Made by a program: the position numbers and the translations under genes. From positions 3,162,001-3,226,000 of the forward strand of contig OZ252216.1 of the NCBI GenBank assembly GCA_965248915.1: 64,000 nucleotides of DNA, read 5' to 3'. Source of the stretch: CBDFLA01 sp965248915. Lineage in GTDB: Bacteria; Pseudomonadota; Alphaproteobacteria; M2410. A model generated the notes under the pieces. That model searched no databases. It was given only the letters and a program-made list of their open reading frames with translations, and was not told where the DNA came from. This document shows, one piece after another, positions 53,273 to 62,201 of the stretch (within the stretch, counting starts at the first letter, position 1; the number at the start of each line of letters is the position of its first letter).

Positions 53273-55276
53273 ATGTGGGGATCAATGACCAATAGATCAA
53301 ACGGAGTGGTGCGCATCGGTTTCTTGGTCGCAACACTAGCATTCTTTGCTGCTTTGACGATGAGTGACGCCGAAGCAAAGAAATACAAAGTGGAGGATTT
53401 CGCGCGCGGCATCGCTATGCTGAGTCCGAAATTGTCGCCCGACGGCACGCATTTGGCTGCGCTGCAACCCTATCAAGGGCGCCGTGCGATCTTCGTCTAC
53501 AAACTGGACTCAAATGAGCAACCTGTGATGATCGAGCCTGGAAGCGAAAACGATATTCGTTTCAGTAGATTTTATTGGGCCACCGATGAGCGTCTCATCG
53601 TCGTTGTCGTCTACCCGTTCGTTTACACACCACCTTACAAGCGATGGCAAGGTTACAAGGTCAAGACGACTGCATCGCGAACGATGGCGGTCAATCGTGA
53701 TGGCACGAAACCGGTCGTCCTGTTGAAAGAAATCCAACGACGCGTTGATCGCACTAACCTCTATCAAGCGAACATTTTGGATCTATTGGATGATGAGCCG
53801 GAATACCTCCTCATGGGCGAAGATATTAATCAAGATGGTTTCGTCACTGTAGAAAAAGTCAATATCCGAACTGGCAAGACATATACTCTTATGCGCGGTG
53901 GGCCCAATACGTTCGACTATCAGACCGATTGGGACGGCAAGGTGAGGCTTCGTTTCGACGACGACGACATCAAAGATGAGGTGAAGATCTTCCTCAAGAA
54001 AGAAGACAGCGTTCAATGGAAACTGCTCAGCCAAGCCAAGTGGTTGAGTTCGTCTGACATGGATCCTTTGGGGTTTTCAATCGAAAATCCGAATCATCTC
54101 TACATTTTGACGAGATTGAAGACCGGTCGCAGGGGCGTCTACCTCATGGACATCGTGTCTGGCGAGTTGATTGAGACAGTGTTTGAACACGACACATTTG
54201 ATGTCGATGGTATGTCGTTCTTTCACGACACCCATGAGCCGGTGGGTGTTCACTACATCGATGATGAACCGCAGACACATTACTTAAGTGATCGGGCACG
54301 CAAGCGCGCCAAGCTGGTCAAGAAAAACATTCCGGGACCGGTTAAGACATTTATGAGTTTCAGTAAGGACGGAAATCGTCAGGTCATTCGTTCAACCAGC
54401 GATAGTTCGCCCCCCGTCTATTACCTGATGGACTACAAAGAAAAGTCGATATCTGAAATCGGGCGTTGGTATCCACAACTCCGCGCAGAGGACATGGGCG
54501 AAGTGCGGCCCTATTATTTCAAAGCGCGCGATGGGCTTGAAATACCTGCCTATTTGACACTTCCAAAGGGCCGCTCGCGAAATCTACCCACCATTGTCAT
54601 GCCCCACGGCGGTCCCCGCGCGCGAGACGGGGCAACTTTCGACTACATGGCTCAACTCTTCGCAAATCGCGGTTACGCTGTTGTGCAACCAAACTTCCGT
54701 GGGTCGGAAGGGTATGGTGAGGATTTTGAACATGCAGGCTTCAAGGAGTGGGGCCTAAAAATGCAAGACGACGTAACCGATGCGACACGGAAAGTGATTA
54801 GAGACGGCATAGCCGACCCCAAGCGCATTTGCATTGTCGGGTGGAGTTATGGCGGTTACGCCTCAGCCATGGGCATTGTGAAAGAGCCCAATCTTTACAA
54901 ATGCAGTGTTGCCATCAACGGTGTCTATGATTTGATTGAGGTCATGAACAAGCCAGCGTTTTGGCGGGGCTATCACAACTATTGGGGACGTATCATTGGC
55001 GACAAGAATGGCGGTGACAGGCCTTACATGGAACATTCGTCGCCTGCCATGCGCGCGTCAGAGATCCGTGTGCCAGTCTTGCTTATCACTGGAGAGATTG
55101 ACCGAACGGTTCTTCCGAAACAGGCGCGGATCTTTGAGGCAGCGCTGCGACAATCTGGAAAGAGTGTCGAAGCCTACTATTATCCCCACGGCGATCACAG
55201 TCTTCGCTATGAGCCCGAGCGCATCGACGCCTTTACGAAGATCGATGCATTTCTTGCAAGACATCTGGGGCGCTGA
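53273..55276 (+). CDS. Exported S9 family peptidase, copy 2
   Basis: About 667 aa. Very similar to copy 1 along the whole length (mature start AKKYKVEDFARG against AKKYEVTDFARL; PNFRGSEGYGEDFEHAGFKEWG against PNFRGSTGYGEDFEHAGFGEWG). Signal peptide NGVVRIGFLVATLAFFAALTMSDAEA. Triad GWSYGGYASAM, GEIDRTVLPK, HGDHSLRYEPE. ATG 53273 follows GGAGGGGGTC; the frame is open from 53138 but that part has no signal-peptide sense. Its stop overlaps the start of copy 3. Confidence 0.9.
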   Translation: MWGSMTNRSNGVVRIGFLVATLAFFAALTMSDAEAKKYKVEDFARGIAMLSPKLSPDGTHLAALQPYQGRRAIFVYKLDSNEQPVMIEPGSENDIRFSRFYWATDERLIVVVVYPFVYTPPYKRWQGYKVKTTASRTMAVNRDGTKPVVLLKEIQRRVDRTNLYQANILDLLDDEPEYLLMGEDINQDGFVTVEKVNIRTGKTYTLMRGGPNTFDYQTDWDGKVRLRFDDDDIKDEVKIFLKKEDSVQWKLLSQAKWLSSSDMDPLGFSIENPNHLYILTRLKTGRRGVYLMDIVSGELIETVFEHDTFDVDGMSFFHDTHEPVGVHYIDDEPQTHYLSDRARKRAKLVKKNIPGPVKTFMSFSKDGNRQVIRSTSDSSPPVYYLMDYKEKSISEIGRWYPQLRAEDMGEVRPYYFKARDGLEIPAYLTLPKGRSRNLPTIVMPHGGPRARDGATFDYMAQLFANRGYAVVQPNFRGSEGYGEDFEHAGFKEWGLKMQDDVTDATRKVIRDGIADPKRICIVGWSYGGYASAMGIVKEPNLYKCSVAINGVYDLIEVMNKPAFWRGYHNYWGRIIGDKNGGDRPYMEHSSPAMRASEIRVPVLLITGEIDRTVLPKQARIFEAALRQSGKSVEAYYYPHGDHSLRYEPERIDAFTKIDAFLARHLGR

Positions 55277-57417
55277 TGTCACGTCAGGTCAAATGGAAGG
55301 CGATGTGTGCAATCGCATTTTGTTTGATGGCCTTGCGTCCGTCCGGCCATGCATTCGCTCATTCTGCTGAGGGCATCGATCATAAGCATCCTCCCATTTC
55401 GGCATTTGCTCAACTACCTCACCATCATGTTGCCATGTCTCCTGACGGCAAGTATGTGGCATATCTCAAGAAAACAGATGAGCTGTCATCGGTCTTTGTA
55501 TTTGATATCGATGACAGTGATGCCGCACCAACCCGGATAGATATTGAGGATCTGGCCTATGGGTATCTGTTTTGGGCAAATGATCGAAGGTTGCTCGTCC
55601 CTGTTACGTTCGAGTCACGGGAGAAATTCAGCCAACGAGGGCAGAGATTTGGCCTTAGAGCAACCGAGTCACGTTTGGTCGCAATGGATCCTGATGGCTC
55701 AAACCGTACAGTCTTGATGCCTGACTATGATGCCGATCATTTGAGCACATGGCGGTCTCAGGTGATTTATGAGCTGCCCTGCGATCCCGATCATGTCCTT
55801 TTGTCCGTGCCGGAGTTTTTTGGCCGCACGGTTTGGGCTTACAAAGTGAATGTTCACACCGGCAAAGCCGCGATTCACGCGGTTGGTAACCCCAACACGG
55901 TCTATTGGGGCGTGGATCCGTCTGGGAACATCCGTCTAAGGATGGATGTTAGAAAGGGGACACAGTATGTCTACTGGCGCAGCAAGATTCCAACTTCGAA
56001 CCTATTAGCTGAACAGACAATGGCGTCCGCGTTAACGGAAACAGTGGATCTTTATGATCCAGACGAATTTGATAAGGAGATCAGCGACGAAGAGTTTGAG
56101 AGCATTGAGGGCGCCAAAGGCAAGGGGCGCAAGATTGGCACCCAAGACCATGAATGGCAGTTGCTTGATCGCCGCGAATATGGAACCGACGAATGGCTAA
56201 AAGTCTTTGGGGTATCCGATCAACCTTTTGAAATATTTGTGCGCGCACGAAGGGATGGAGATCTTTTTGGCGCGCATCTATTCAATCTCCAGTCTCGTCA
56301 AGTGGTCGAAACGCTGTTTGAGCACCCATCGGTCGATGTCAGCGGACTTGTGATCGACTGGGAGACAGGCCTCCCCATAGGCGCAAGATTTCTTGATGAT
56401 CGACAGGAAACCAGTTTTTGGGATCCAGTTTTCAAACGCTCTCAAGAGAGTGTGGATAGAGCCCTGGGGAAAGAACACACCAACGAAATATTCGAGTCCA
56501 GCAGAGGCAGAGTGAAGCAGTTAATCTGGTCCGCGGGTCCGAAACGCCCCGGCACCTACTACATTCTCAATCGCCACAGAAAATCGCTCGAGCCGTTCGT
56601 AAATTCCTACGCCGATTTATCTGCCGAACAATTGGGTGATGTACAACGTGTAACGTACCAAACCGAAGATGGCTTTACGATACATGGGTATTTGACGTTT
56701 CCCCACTTTGGCCGTCAGTCCAACTTGCCATTGGTCGTTTTGCCACACGGGGGCCCTGCCACGAGGGATCACCGGACTTTCGACTTTTGGGCTCAATTCT
56801 TGGCAAACCGGGGATATTTGGTTTTCCAGCCAAACTTCCGTGGGTCAACCGGGTACGGAAGGAAGTTTGAAAGAGCGGGTGATGGCGAATGGGGGCGCGC
56901 CATGCAAGACGATGTCACTAAAGGTGTGGAACATTTGATTGCTGAAGGTCTTGCCAACAGGGATCGCATTTGCATTGTCGGCGCCAGTTACGGTGGTTAC
57001 GCTGCGCTTATGGGCGCGTTAAGGTCGCCGGATCTTTACAAATGTGCGATCAGCTTCGCTGGCGTGACAGATCTAAATTTCACGATTCGGAGTGAAAGAG
57101 GCACAATCGCGCAAAGATACGTCAAGGCGATCATCGGTGACAGGAAGAAAGATGCCGCCAAATTGAAAGAGAACTCTCCTCTCAGTCGGGCCAGAGATTT
57201 TGAAGTGCCGCTCCTGCTCATTCATGGCACAAGCGATCGCACGGTCTCTTATGGTCAAACAAAACAATTGTATCAACGTCTCAGGGACAAGAAGAGAAAA
57301 CACAGGCTGGTGACTTTTACAGGTGGCGACCACCACCTCTCCGAGTACGAGCATCGATATCGCTTCCTTCGGGAGATTGAAATTTTTCTCAAAAAACACA
57401 TCGGCGAAACCAACTGA
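55276..57417 (+). CDS. Exported S9 family peptidase, copy 3 (diverged)
   Basis: 713 aa. Signal peptide MSRQVKWKAMCAIAFCLMALRPSGHAFAHS. More distant than copies 1 and 2 are to each other: a different N-terminal propeller (ISAFAQLPHHHVAMSPDGKYVAY) with an insertion (LYDPDEFDKEISDEEFESIEG), but the same catalytic half: PHGGPATRDHRTFDFWAQFLANRGYLVFQPNFRGSTGYG, GASYGGYAALMG, HGTSDRTVSYG, GGDHHLSEYEH. ATG shares an A with the preceding TGA (TGATG), so it is coupled to copy 2. Confidence 0.9.
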   Translation: MSRQVKWKAMCAIAFCLMALRPSGHAFAHSAEGIDHKHPPISAFAQLPHHHVAMSPDGKYVAYLKKTDELSSVFVFDIDDSDAAPTRIDIEDLAYGYLFWANDRRLLVPVTFESREKFSQRGQRFGLRATESRLVAMDPDGSNRTVLMPDYDADHLSTWRSQVIYELPCDPDHVLLSVPEFFGRTVWAYKVNVHTGKAAIHAVGNPNTVYWGVDPSGNIRLRMDVRKGTQYVYWRSKIPTSNLLAEQTMASALTETVDLYDPDEFDKEISDEEFESIEGAKGKGRKIGTQDHEWQLLDRREYGTDEWLKVFGVSDQPFEIFVRARRDGDLFGAHLFNLQSRQVVETLFEHPSVDVSGLVIDWETGLPIGARFLDDRQETSFWDPVFKRSQESVDRALGKEHTNEIFESSRGRVKQLIWSAGPKRPGTYYILNRHRKSLEPFVNSYADLSAEQLGDVQRVTYQTEDGFTIHGYLTFPHFGRQSNLPLVVLPHGGPATRDHRTFDFWAQFLANRGYLVFQPNFRGSTGYGRKFERAGDGEWGRAMQDDVTKGVEHLIAEGLANRDRICIVGASYGGYAALMGALRSPDLYKCAISFAGVTDLNFTIRSERGTIAQRYVKAIIGDRKKDAAKLKENSPLSRARDFEVPLLLIHGTSDRTVSYGQTKQLYQRLRDKKRKHRLVTFTGGDHHLSEYEHRYRFLREIEIFLKKHIGETN

Positions 57418-57576
57418 CCGCCCCCAACATTACATCCCCTTAACGCCATTCAAGCCTTGCTTGCCTTCAACGCAGTCGAATGCTCGCAGAGGATGTTCAC
57501 CCTTGCGCGGCGATTGCGAATCCGCTCTAACCCGCCCCGTCCGGCTTGTTAGTTTATGGAAAGTTCCTTGCCGATC

Positions 57577-57616
57577 TTAATCCCCTGATAACCACTTTTG
57601 CCTAAAAGTTAATCCC
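57577..57616 (+). other. Repeated TTAATCCC and inverted repeat before the secretion genes
   Basis: Two TTAATCCC copies (starting about 57577 and 57609) flank the inverted repeat ACTTTT-GCCT-AAAAGT (57594-57609). Part of the 270-base gap between the third S9 gene and the ABC transporter; it may be a regulatory site for the secretion genes. Otherwise nothing recognisable is in that gap. Confidence 0.3.
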
Positions 57617-57685
57617 GGAGATAGGCCGATTCTCGGTCGATTTCGCGCGGCCGTGGCCGCTTGTTTTTTGAGGACCTCACTGTCT

Positions 57686-59395
57686 ATGGTGCACCCATCT
57701 GTCTCATCGGCTTTGCCAAAGGATCCGATCGTTGCAACTCTGAGAAAAGCGCGCCGCGGTTTCTACCCGGTGATCGCTTTCAGTTGCGCTTTCAATCTGC
57801 TGATGCTGGTGTCACCCATTTACATGATGCAGGTCTTTGATCGCGTTCTGACATCCGGTCGAACGGAAACCCTCCTTGTTCTAACCGCAGTAGCAATGGT
57901 GGCCTTGCTGGTTCTCAGTCAAATGGACAGTGGTCGACAAAGGTTGTTAGCGCGCATAAGCCTGTGGTTCGACCAAAACCTGTCACTTCGTGTTCTATCA
58001 TCGTCACTTTCAATGTCCTTGAAAGGTGCAAATCTCGGCGCCCAACCAGTACGTGATCTTGCTCAACTCCGAAATTTTATCTCTAGCCAGGCGGTTTTTC
58101 CAGTGGTGGATGCGCCGTGGATCCCAATCTACGTGGTGATCGTGTTCGGCCTTCATTGGTGGTTAGGTCTATTGGCGCTCGGTGGCGCTATCGCTCTCTT
58201 CGGCCTTGCCTATCTCAATGAGCTTGCAACGCGCGTGCCGCTAAAGGAAGCCAACAAAGCTCAGCTCACCGCATTTGCCCATGCTGATAAGACCGTTCGC
58301 AATGCCGAAGTTGTCCAAGCCATGGGACTACTTCCCAATCTGCTAAATCGCTGGGCCTTTGCCAACAACAAGGTCTTGGAGCAACAGTCAACTGCGGCGG
58401 ATCGTGCAGCTGAACTCGCTGGCATGACCAAGTTCATACGCCTAGCTGTGCAGATCGGCGTTCTAGGCATCGGCGCCTATTTGGTATTGCAAAACAAGTT
58501 AACATCAGGGGGCATGATTGCAGCATCCATTCTTCTTGGACGAGGCCTTGCACCGATCGAGCAATCAATTGGAGCTTGGAAAAGTTGGGTATCGGCTAGA
58601 GCCGCCTATCATCGTCTGGCAAATGTATTGACCAACGCGCCGCCGGAACAAGAACGCATGGCGCTCGCTGAACCGGTCGGGCACCTTACCGTTGAAGGTC
58701 TCACTTTTGTGCCGCCCGGATCGAAAAAACCAATTCTGCGGAATGTATCCTTTTCCCTGGCAGCCGGTGAGGCTTTGGCGATTGTTGGTCCGTCGGCCGC
58801 GGGCAAGAGCACCCTTTGTCGTATGATCATGGGCGTTTGGTCGCCAACCGCCGGGCATGTGCGTCTGGACGGTGCGGAAGTTTCCCAATGGGACAGAACT
58901 GAGTTTGGGGCACACGTCGGTTATTTGCCGCAAACAGTTGATTTGTTCGATGGAACAGTCGCCGAGAACATCGCACGTATGGGCGATCCGGACAGTATGG
59001 CCGTGATTAAGGCAGCCAAACTTGCCGATGTGCATGACATGATCCTCCGGCTTCCGGAAGGATACGACACGGTGTTGATGGATTCAGGATCACACCTTTC
59101 TGGCGGTCAACGACAACGCATTGGCCTTGCGCGCGCGTTGTTCGGTGATCCTTGTTTGCTGGTCTTGGACGAACCCAATGCGAATCTGGATCAGCAAGGC
59201 GAAGCGGCCTTAATGCAAACCGTCGATACGTTGCGCGGCGAAGGGACCACCGTGATCATGGTGGCGCATCGCTCATCAATTGTCTCCCATGTTGATCGGC
59301 TCTTGGTTCTAAACAATGGAACAGTCGAAATGATGGGGCCATGTGACGAGATCATTCAGCAACTCAGCGCACATCGCGTAGCACAAGGGGCATAA
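57686..59395 (+). CDS. Type I secretion ABC transporter (PrtD type)
   Basis: About 569 aa from ATG 57686; a GTG at 57653 would add 11 residues. Six-helix membrane domain (FLMLVSPIYMMQVFDRVLTSGRTETLL-type start) and ATPase: Walker A VGPSAAGKSTLCRMI, signature HLSGGQRQRIGLARAL, Walker B CLLVLDEPNANLD, H-loop VAHRSS. No C39 peptidase domain, so like PrtD/AprD for RTX proteases rather than bacteriocins. The HlyD gene follows after three bases. No TolC or RTX substrate gene is seen in the window. Confidence 0.92.
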   Translation: MVHPSVSSALPKDPIVATLRKARRGFYPVIAFSCAFNLLMLVSPIYMMQVFDRVLTSGRTETLLVLTAVAMVALLVLSQMDSGRQRLLARISLWFDQNLSLRVLSSSLSMSLKGANLGAQPVRDLAQLRNFISSQAVFPVVDAPWIPIYVVIVFGLHWWLGLLALGGAIALFGLAYLNELATRVPLKEANKAQLTAFAHADKTVRNAEVVQAMGLLPNLLNRWAFANNKVLEQQSTAADRAAELAGMTKFIRLAVQIGVLGIGAYLVLQNKLTSGGMIAASILLGRGLAPIEQSIGAWKSWVSARAAYHRLANVLTNAPPEQERMALAEPVGHLTVEGLTFVPPGSKKPILRNVSFSLAAGEALAIVGPSAAGKSTLCRMIMGVWSPTAGHVRLDGAEVSQWDRTEFGAHVGYLPQTVDLFDGTVAENIARMGDPDSMAVIKAAKLADVHDMILRLPEGYDTVLMDSGSHLSGGQRQRIGLARALFGDPCLLVLDEPNANLDQQGEAALMQTVDTLRGEGTTVIMVAHRSSIVSHVDRLLVLNNGTVEMMGPCDEIIQQLSAHRVAQGA

Positions 59396-59398
59396 GCG

Positions 59399-61099
59399 AT
59401 GCGAAAGCGTGGAGCGAAAAAAAACAGTGTTGCCAAGAACCGTTTGAAGCTTGCTTTGGGAAAAACGGAGCCAAAGGCGGGTCGTCCAGACACTGCAAAG
59501 AGGGAGACGCCACATTCGCCGAAAACTTCGGTCAAGAGTCACAACAAGCCACCAGATAAAGGTCCGGCCAAACCGACGGCGGCCAGCGCAGGTCTCGTCG
59601 GCGCCAGAAAAGTCATCCAAAGTCTTCAAGACACATTAGCCGGTCCTGATCGTTTGACGGCATCGAACACTGAAGGAAATGAGCCAACACCCCCTGCCAG
59701 CGAGGAGACCGAGGAGGGTCCATCAACGGCTCTACCAGTGACAACGTCGTCAAGTGAGGTCGGGGCACCAAAGAAGGCCAAGCCGTTTAAGCCGGAACAG
59801 CCAAATGATCTTACCACAATGATACGCAAAGAAGAGCGCGCAGGCATCATTGCACTGAGCGCATTCATATTGTTCGCCGTCGCATGGTCGGTGCTCGCTC
59901 CCCTTTCAAGCGCTGCCATTGCCCCGGGCGTGATTTCGCCCTACGGCAGTCGAAAAACGGTTCAGCACCTTGAGGGCGGGATCATTGAGAGGATCTTGGT
60001 TGAAGATGGCAGTGATGTCGAAGCGGGGCAGCCTCTCGTTCTTCTTGAGGATACCATGGCCCGCGCGTCATATGAGTTGATCAGAACGCAGTACTTTACG
60101 CTCGCAGCTCAACAAGAGCGTCTCATTGCGCTTCAAACACAATCCGATGACATTGCCTTCCCGAGTTGGTTGCTGGATGAAGCCAGAGACCCAAAGGTCT
60201 ACGAAATCTTAGTGACACAGCGTCAACTACTTCACACCCAAAAGCGCGCCCATGATGATCGCAAAGCTGTTTTGCGGCAAAAGGAAGCCCAGATGCGCGA
60301 AGAGATCAACGGGCTGCAGGCCCAAATTGATGGTCAGAATGAGCAACTTGGGCTCATTGGGGAAGAGATCAAGGGTGTTCAAACCCTAGTGAACAAAGGG
60401 TTGGAGCGCAAACCTAGGTTGCTCGCCTTGCAACGCACGGAAGCCGAACTCAAAGCAGGTATGGGATCCAACCAGGCCCTGATCTCTCGTTCTGAACAAG
60501 CAATTGGTGAAACCGAATTGGAACTTATTGCCGCCGATACAATTCTGCAAAACGACATTGCCCAAGAGTTGAGCCAGATTCGCGGCGAGCTCTCCGCCGC
60601 CGGTGAGCGCATGGCGGCATCCGCAGATATATTAGATCGTATACAGATTACTGCGCCGGTATCAGGAAAAGTCGTGGAGCTTAACTTCCACACATCTGGT
60701 GGCATCATTGCGCCGGGACAGGCCATTTTGGATATTGTGCCGCAAAACGAAGACCTCATCATTGAGGCACAAGTCTCGCCGATGGACATCGATGTGGTAC
60801 ACGAAGGGCTTGAAGCTCAAATACGATTGTCAGCCTTTTCTCAACGCAACTTGCCCCAAATTGTAGGCCGTGTAACCAGCGTTTCAGCAGACCGTCTGAT
60901 CGATGAAATGACCGGTCAGCCCTATTTCAAGGCGATCATTGAGGTTGACCGAGACACATTGGCTCAAGCTTCAGAAGATCTCACCTTGACGGCAGGAATG
61001 CCCGCAGAAGTGATGATCGTGACGGGAAGTCAGACCTTCGTGGGGTATCTGCTGGATCCCATTGTCAGCACCTTTCGGCACGCATTTCGTGAGGGATGA
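59399..61099 (+). CDS. HlyD-type membrane-fusion protein of type I secretion, extended N-terminus
   Basis: 566 aa. Residues 1-148 form a Lys/Pro/Thr/Glu-rich cytosolic region that is much longer than in PrtE/AprE (usually about 20-60 residues); TM about 149-168. Then the HlyD fold: GSRKTVQHLEGGIIERILVEDGSDVEAGQPL lipoyl half, a long coiled coil (KAVLRQKEAQMREEINGLQAQIDGQNEQL...), second lipoyl half ITAPVSGKVVELNFHTSGGIIAPG. It bridges the inner membrane ABC protein and TolC. Coupled to the ABC gene. Confidence 0.91.
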   Translation: MRKRGAKKNSVAKNRLKLALGKTEPKAGRPDTAKRETPHSPKTSVKSHNKPPDKGPAKPTAASAGLVGARKVIQSLQDTLAGPDRLTASNTEGNEPTPPASEETEEGPSTALPVTTSSSEVGAPKKAKPFKPEQPNDLTTMIRKEERAGIIALSAFILFAVAWSVLAPLSSAAIAPGVISPYGSRKTVQHLEGGIIERILVEDGSDVEAGQPLVLLEDTMARASYELIRTQYFTLAAQQERLIALQTQSDDIAFPSWLLDEARDPKVYEILVTQRQLLHTQKRAHDDRKAVLRQKEAQMREEINGLQAQIDGQNEQLGLIGEEIKGVQTLVNKGLERKPRLLALQRTEAELKAGMGSNQALISRSEQAIGETELELIAADTILQNDIAQELSQIRGELSAAGERMAASADILDRIQITAPVSGKVVELNFHTSGGIIAPGQAILDIVPQNEDLIIEAQVSPMDIDVVHEGLEAQIRLSAFSQRNLPQIVGRVTSVSADRLIDEMTGQPYFKAIIEVDRDTLAQASEDLTLTAGMPAEVMIVTGSQTFVGYLLDPIVSTFRHAFREG

Positions 61100-61125
61100 C
61101 CGCAACCTGTTCACGTCATGGCCAT

Positions 61126-61146
61126 TTTGACCCAATTTGGGTCAAA
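61126..61146 (+). promoter_or_regulatory. 21-bp perfect palindrome upstream of the EPS genes
   Basis: TTTGACCCAA (61126-61135), one central T, TTGGGTCAAA (61137-61146). It lies 27 bases after the HlyD stop, 180 bases before the candidate sigma-54 promoter. The absence of a T run speaks against a terminator; a binding site for a dimeric regulator, possibly an upstream activator site, is the better reading. Confidence 0.5.
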
Positions 61147-61324
61147 GATGTCACACCCGCGACGCGATATTTGACGTACCTCTGACCTCTCACTGCAACA
61201 GCTCAACAAGAGGGCGTGGTGCCGAAGTATTGAAAACCTCAGAATTCAGCCAATTTTGGTACGATTGCGCGATGTCCTTCCGTCGCAGAGGGCTTATCTG
61301 AGGTTCCTGCTTAATGGGAAAAAA

Positions 61325-61340
61325 GGGCCTGCATTTTGCA
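61325..61340 (+). promoter_or_regulatory. Candidate sigma-54 promoter of the EPS operon
   Basis: GGGCCTGCATTTTGCA has the -24/-12 arrangement GG-N10-GC with TTTGCA as the -12 part (consensus TGGCAC-N5-TTGCA). It would start transcription near 61351, some 160 bases before the export lipoprotein gene. Other than this and the palindrome, the 61100-61514 gap shows nothing recognisable. Confidence 0.42.
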
Positions 61341-61514
61341 TTTGTTGACGAGAAAGTCACATTCCTTGCGCATCATACAGCGCATGGGGTCCAAAACCTT
61401 GGGAAATGCAGTTAAATCAGCCCGATGGAGCGCTGTTTTTATCCAATACGAGATAGAATAATTGGAGCTTGTGGATTAACCTTGAGAGTATTGGATGAAC
61501 CGGGGAGATTGACC

Positions 61515-62141
61515 GTGAATATTGGGAAAACAAGGTTTGGACTGGCTGTTGCCGTTCTTTTTTGCGTCGCGCTGGCAGGGTGTGGGGTTTCGAATTATCC
61601 GGACGCTCCAACACATGCTGACGCATCCGCAACCATTAGTGATTACAAGATAGGACCTGGCGACTCATTGGAAATATTCGTATGGCGCCAGCCAGACCTG
61701 TCCAGTAAAGCGCCTGTGCGGCCGGACGGAAAGATCTCAGTCCCCTTGATTGAAGACGTCGTAGCGGCCGGGAAAACGCCAGCTGAATTGGGTGATGAAA
61801 TCGAAGGTGTTTTGGCAAAGTATGTCCAAAACCCACAAGTCACCATCGTCGTATCGAACTTCGTTGGTCAGTTTGCTGAACAAATTCGTGTTGTGGGTCA
61901 AGCCGCGACACCGCAAGCCATTCCATACAGAAATGGCATGACGGTTCTTGACGCCATGATAACGGCCGGGGGTCTTTCAGATCTTGCTGCCGGCAATCGC
62001 ACAGTGATCGTTCGCAAGGTCGGCGAAGAAGAAATTGTCTATCGCATTCGATTGGATGATCTCCTGCGCAATGGCGATGTTGGAGCTAATGTTGATTTAC
62101 TTCCGGGCGATGTATTGATCATTCCGGAGGCGCGTTTCTAA
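61515..62141 (+). CDS. Polysaccharide export lipoprotein (Wza/XrtA-EPS type)
   Basis: 208 aa from GTG 61515, preceded by CGGGGAGATTGACC; the frame extends to 61425 but the signal peptide starts here (VNIGKTRFGLAVAVLFCVALAGC, lipobox LAGC). Polysaccharide export domain YKIGPGDSLEIFVWRQPDLS and VPLIEDVVAAGKTPAELG, then an SLBB domain (RVVGQAATPQAIPYRNGMTVLDAMITAGG). Short, like the outer-membrane export subunit of XrtA/PEP-CTERM-linked EPS systems. Next gene is a chain-length determinant. Confidence 0.88.
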   Translation: MNIGKTRFGLAVAVLFCVALAGCGVSNYPDAPTHADASATISDYKIGPGDSLEIFVWRQPDLSSKAPVRPDGKISVPLIEDVVAAGKTPAELGDEIEGVLAKYVQNPQVTIVVSNFVGQFAEQIRVVGQAATPQAIPYRNGMTVLDAMITAGGLSDLAAGNRTVIVRKVGEEEIVYRIRLDDLLRNGDVGANVDLLPGDVLIIPEARF

Positions 62142-62201
62142 CGCTACATGACTCATGTGGCGGAGTTGGGTGTTGAGTGAGGGTAGAAGGTAAGCTTAAG
62201 A

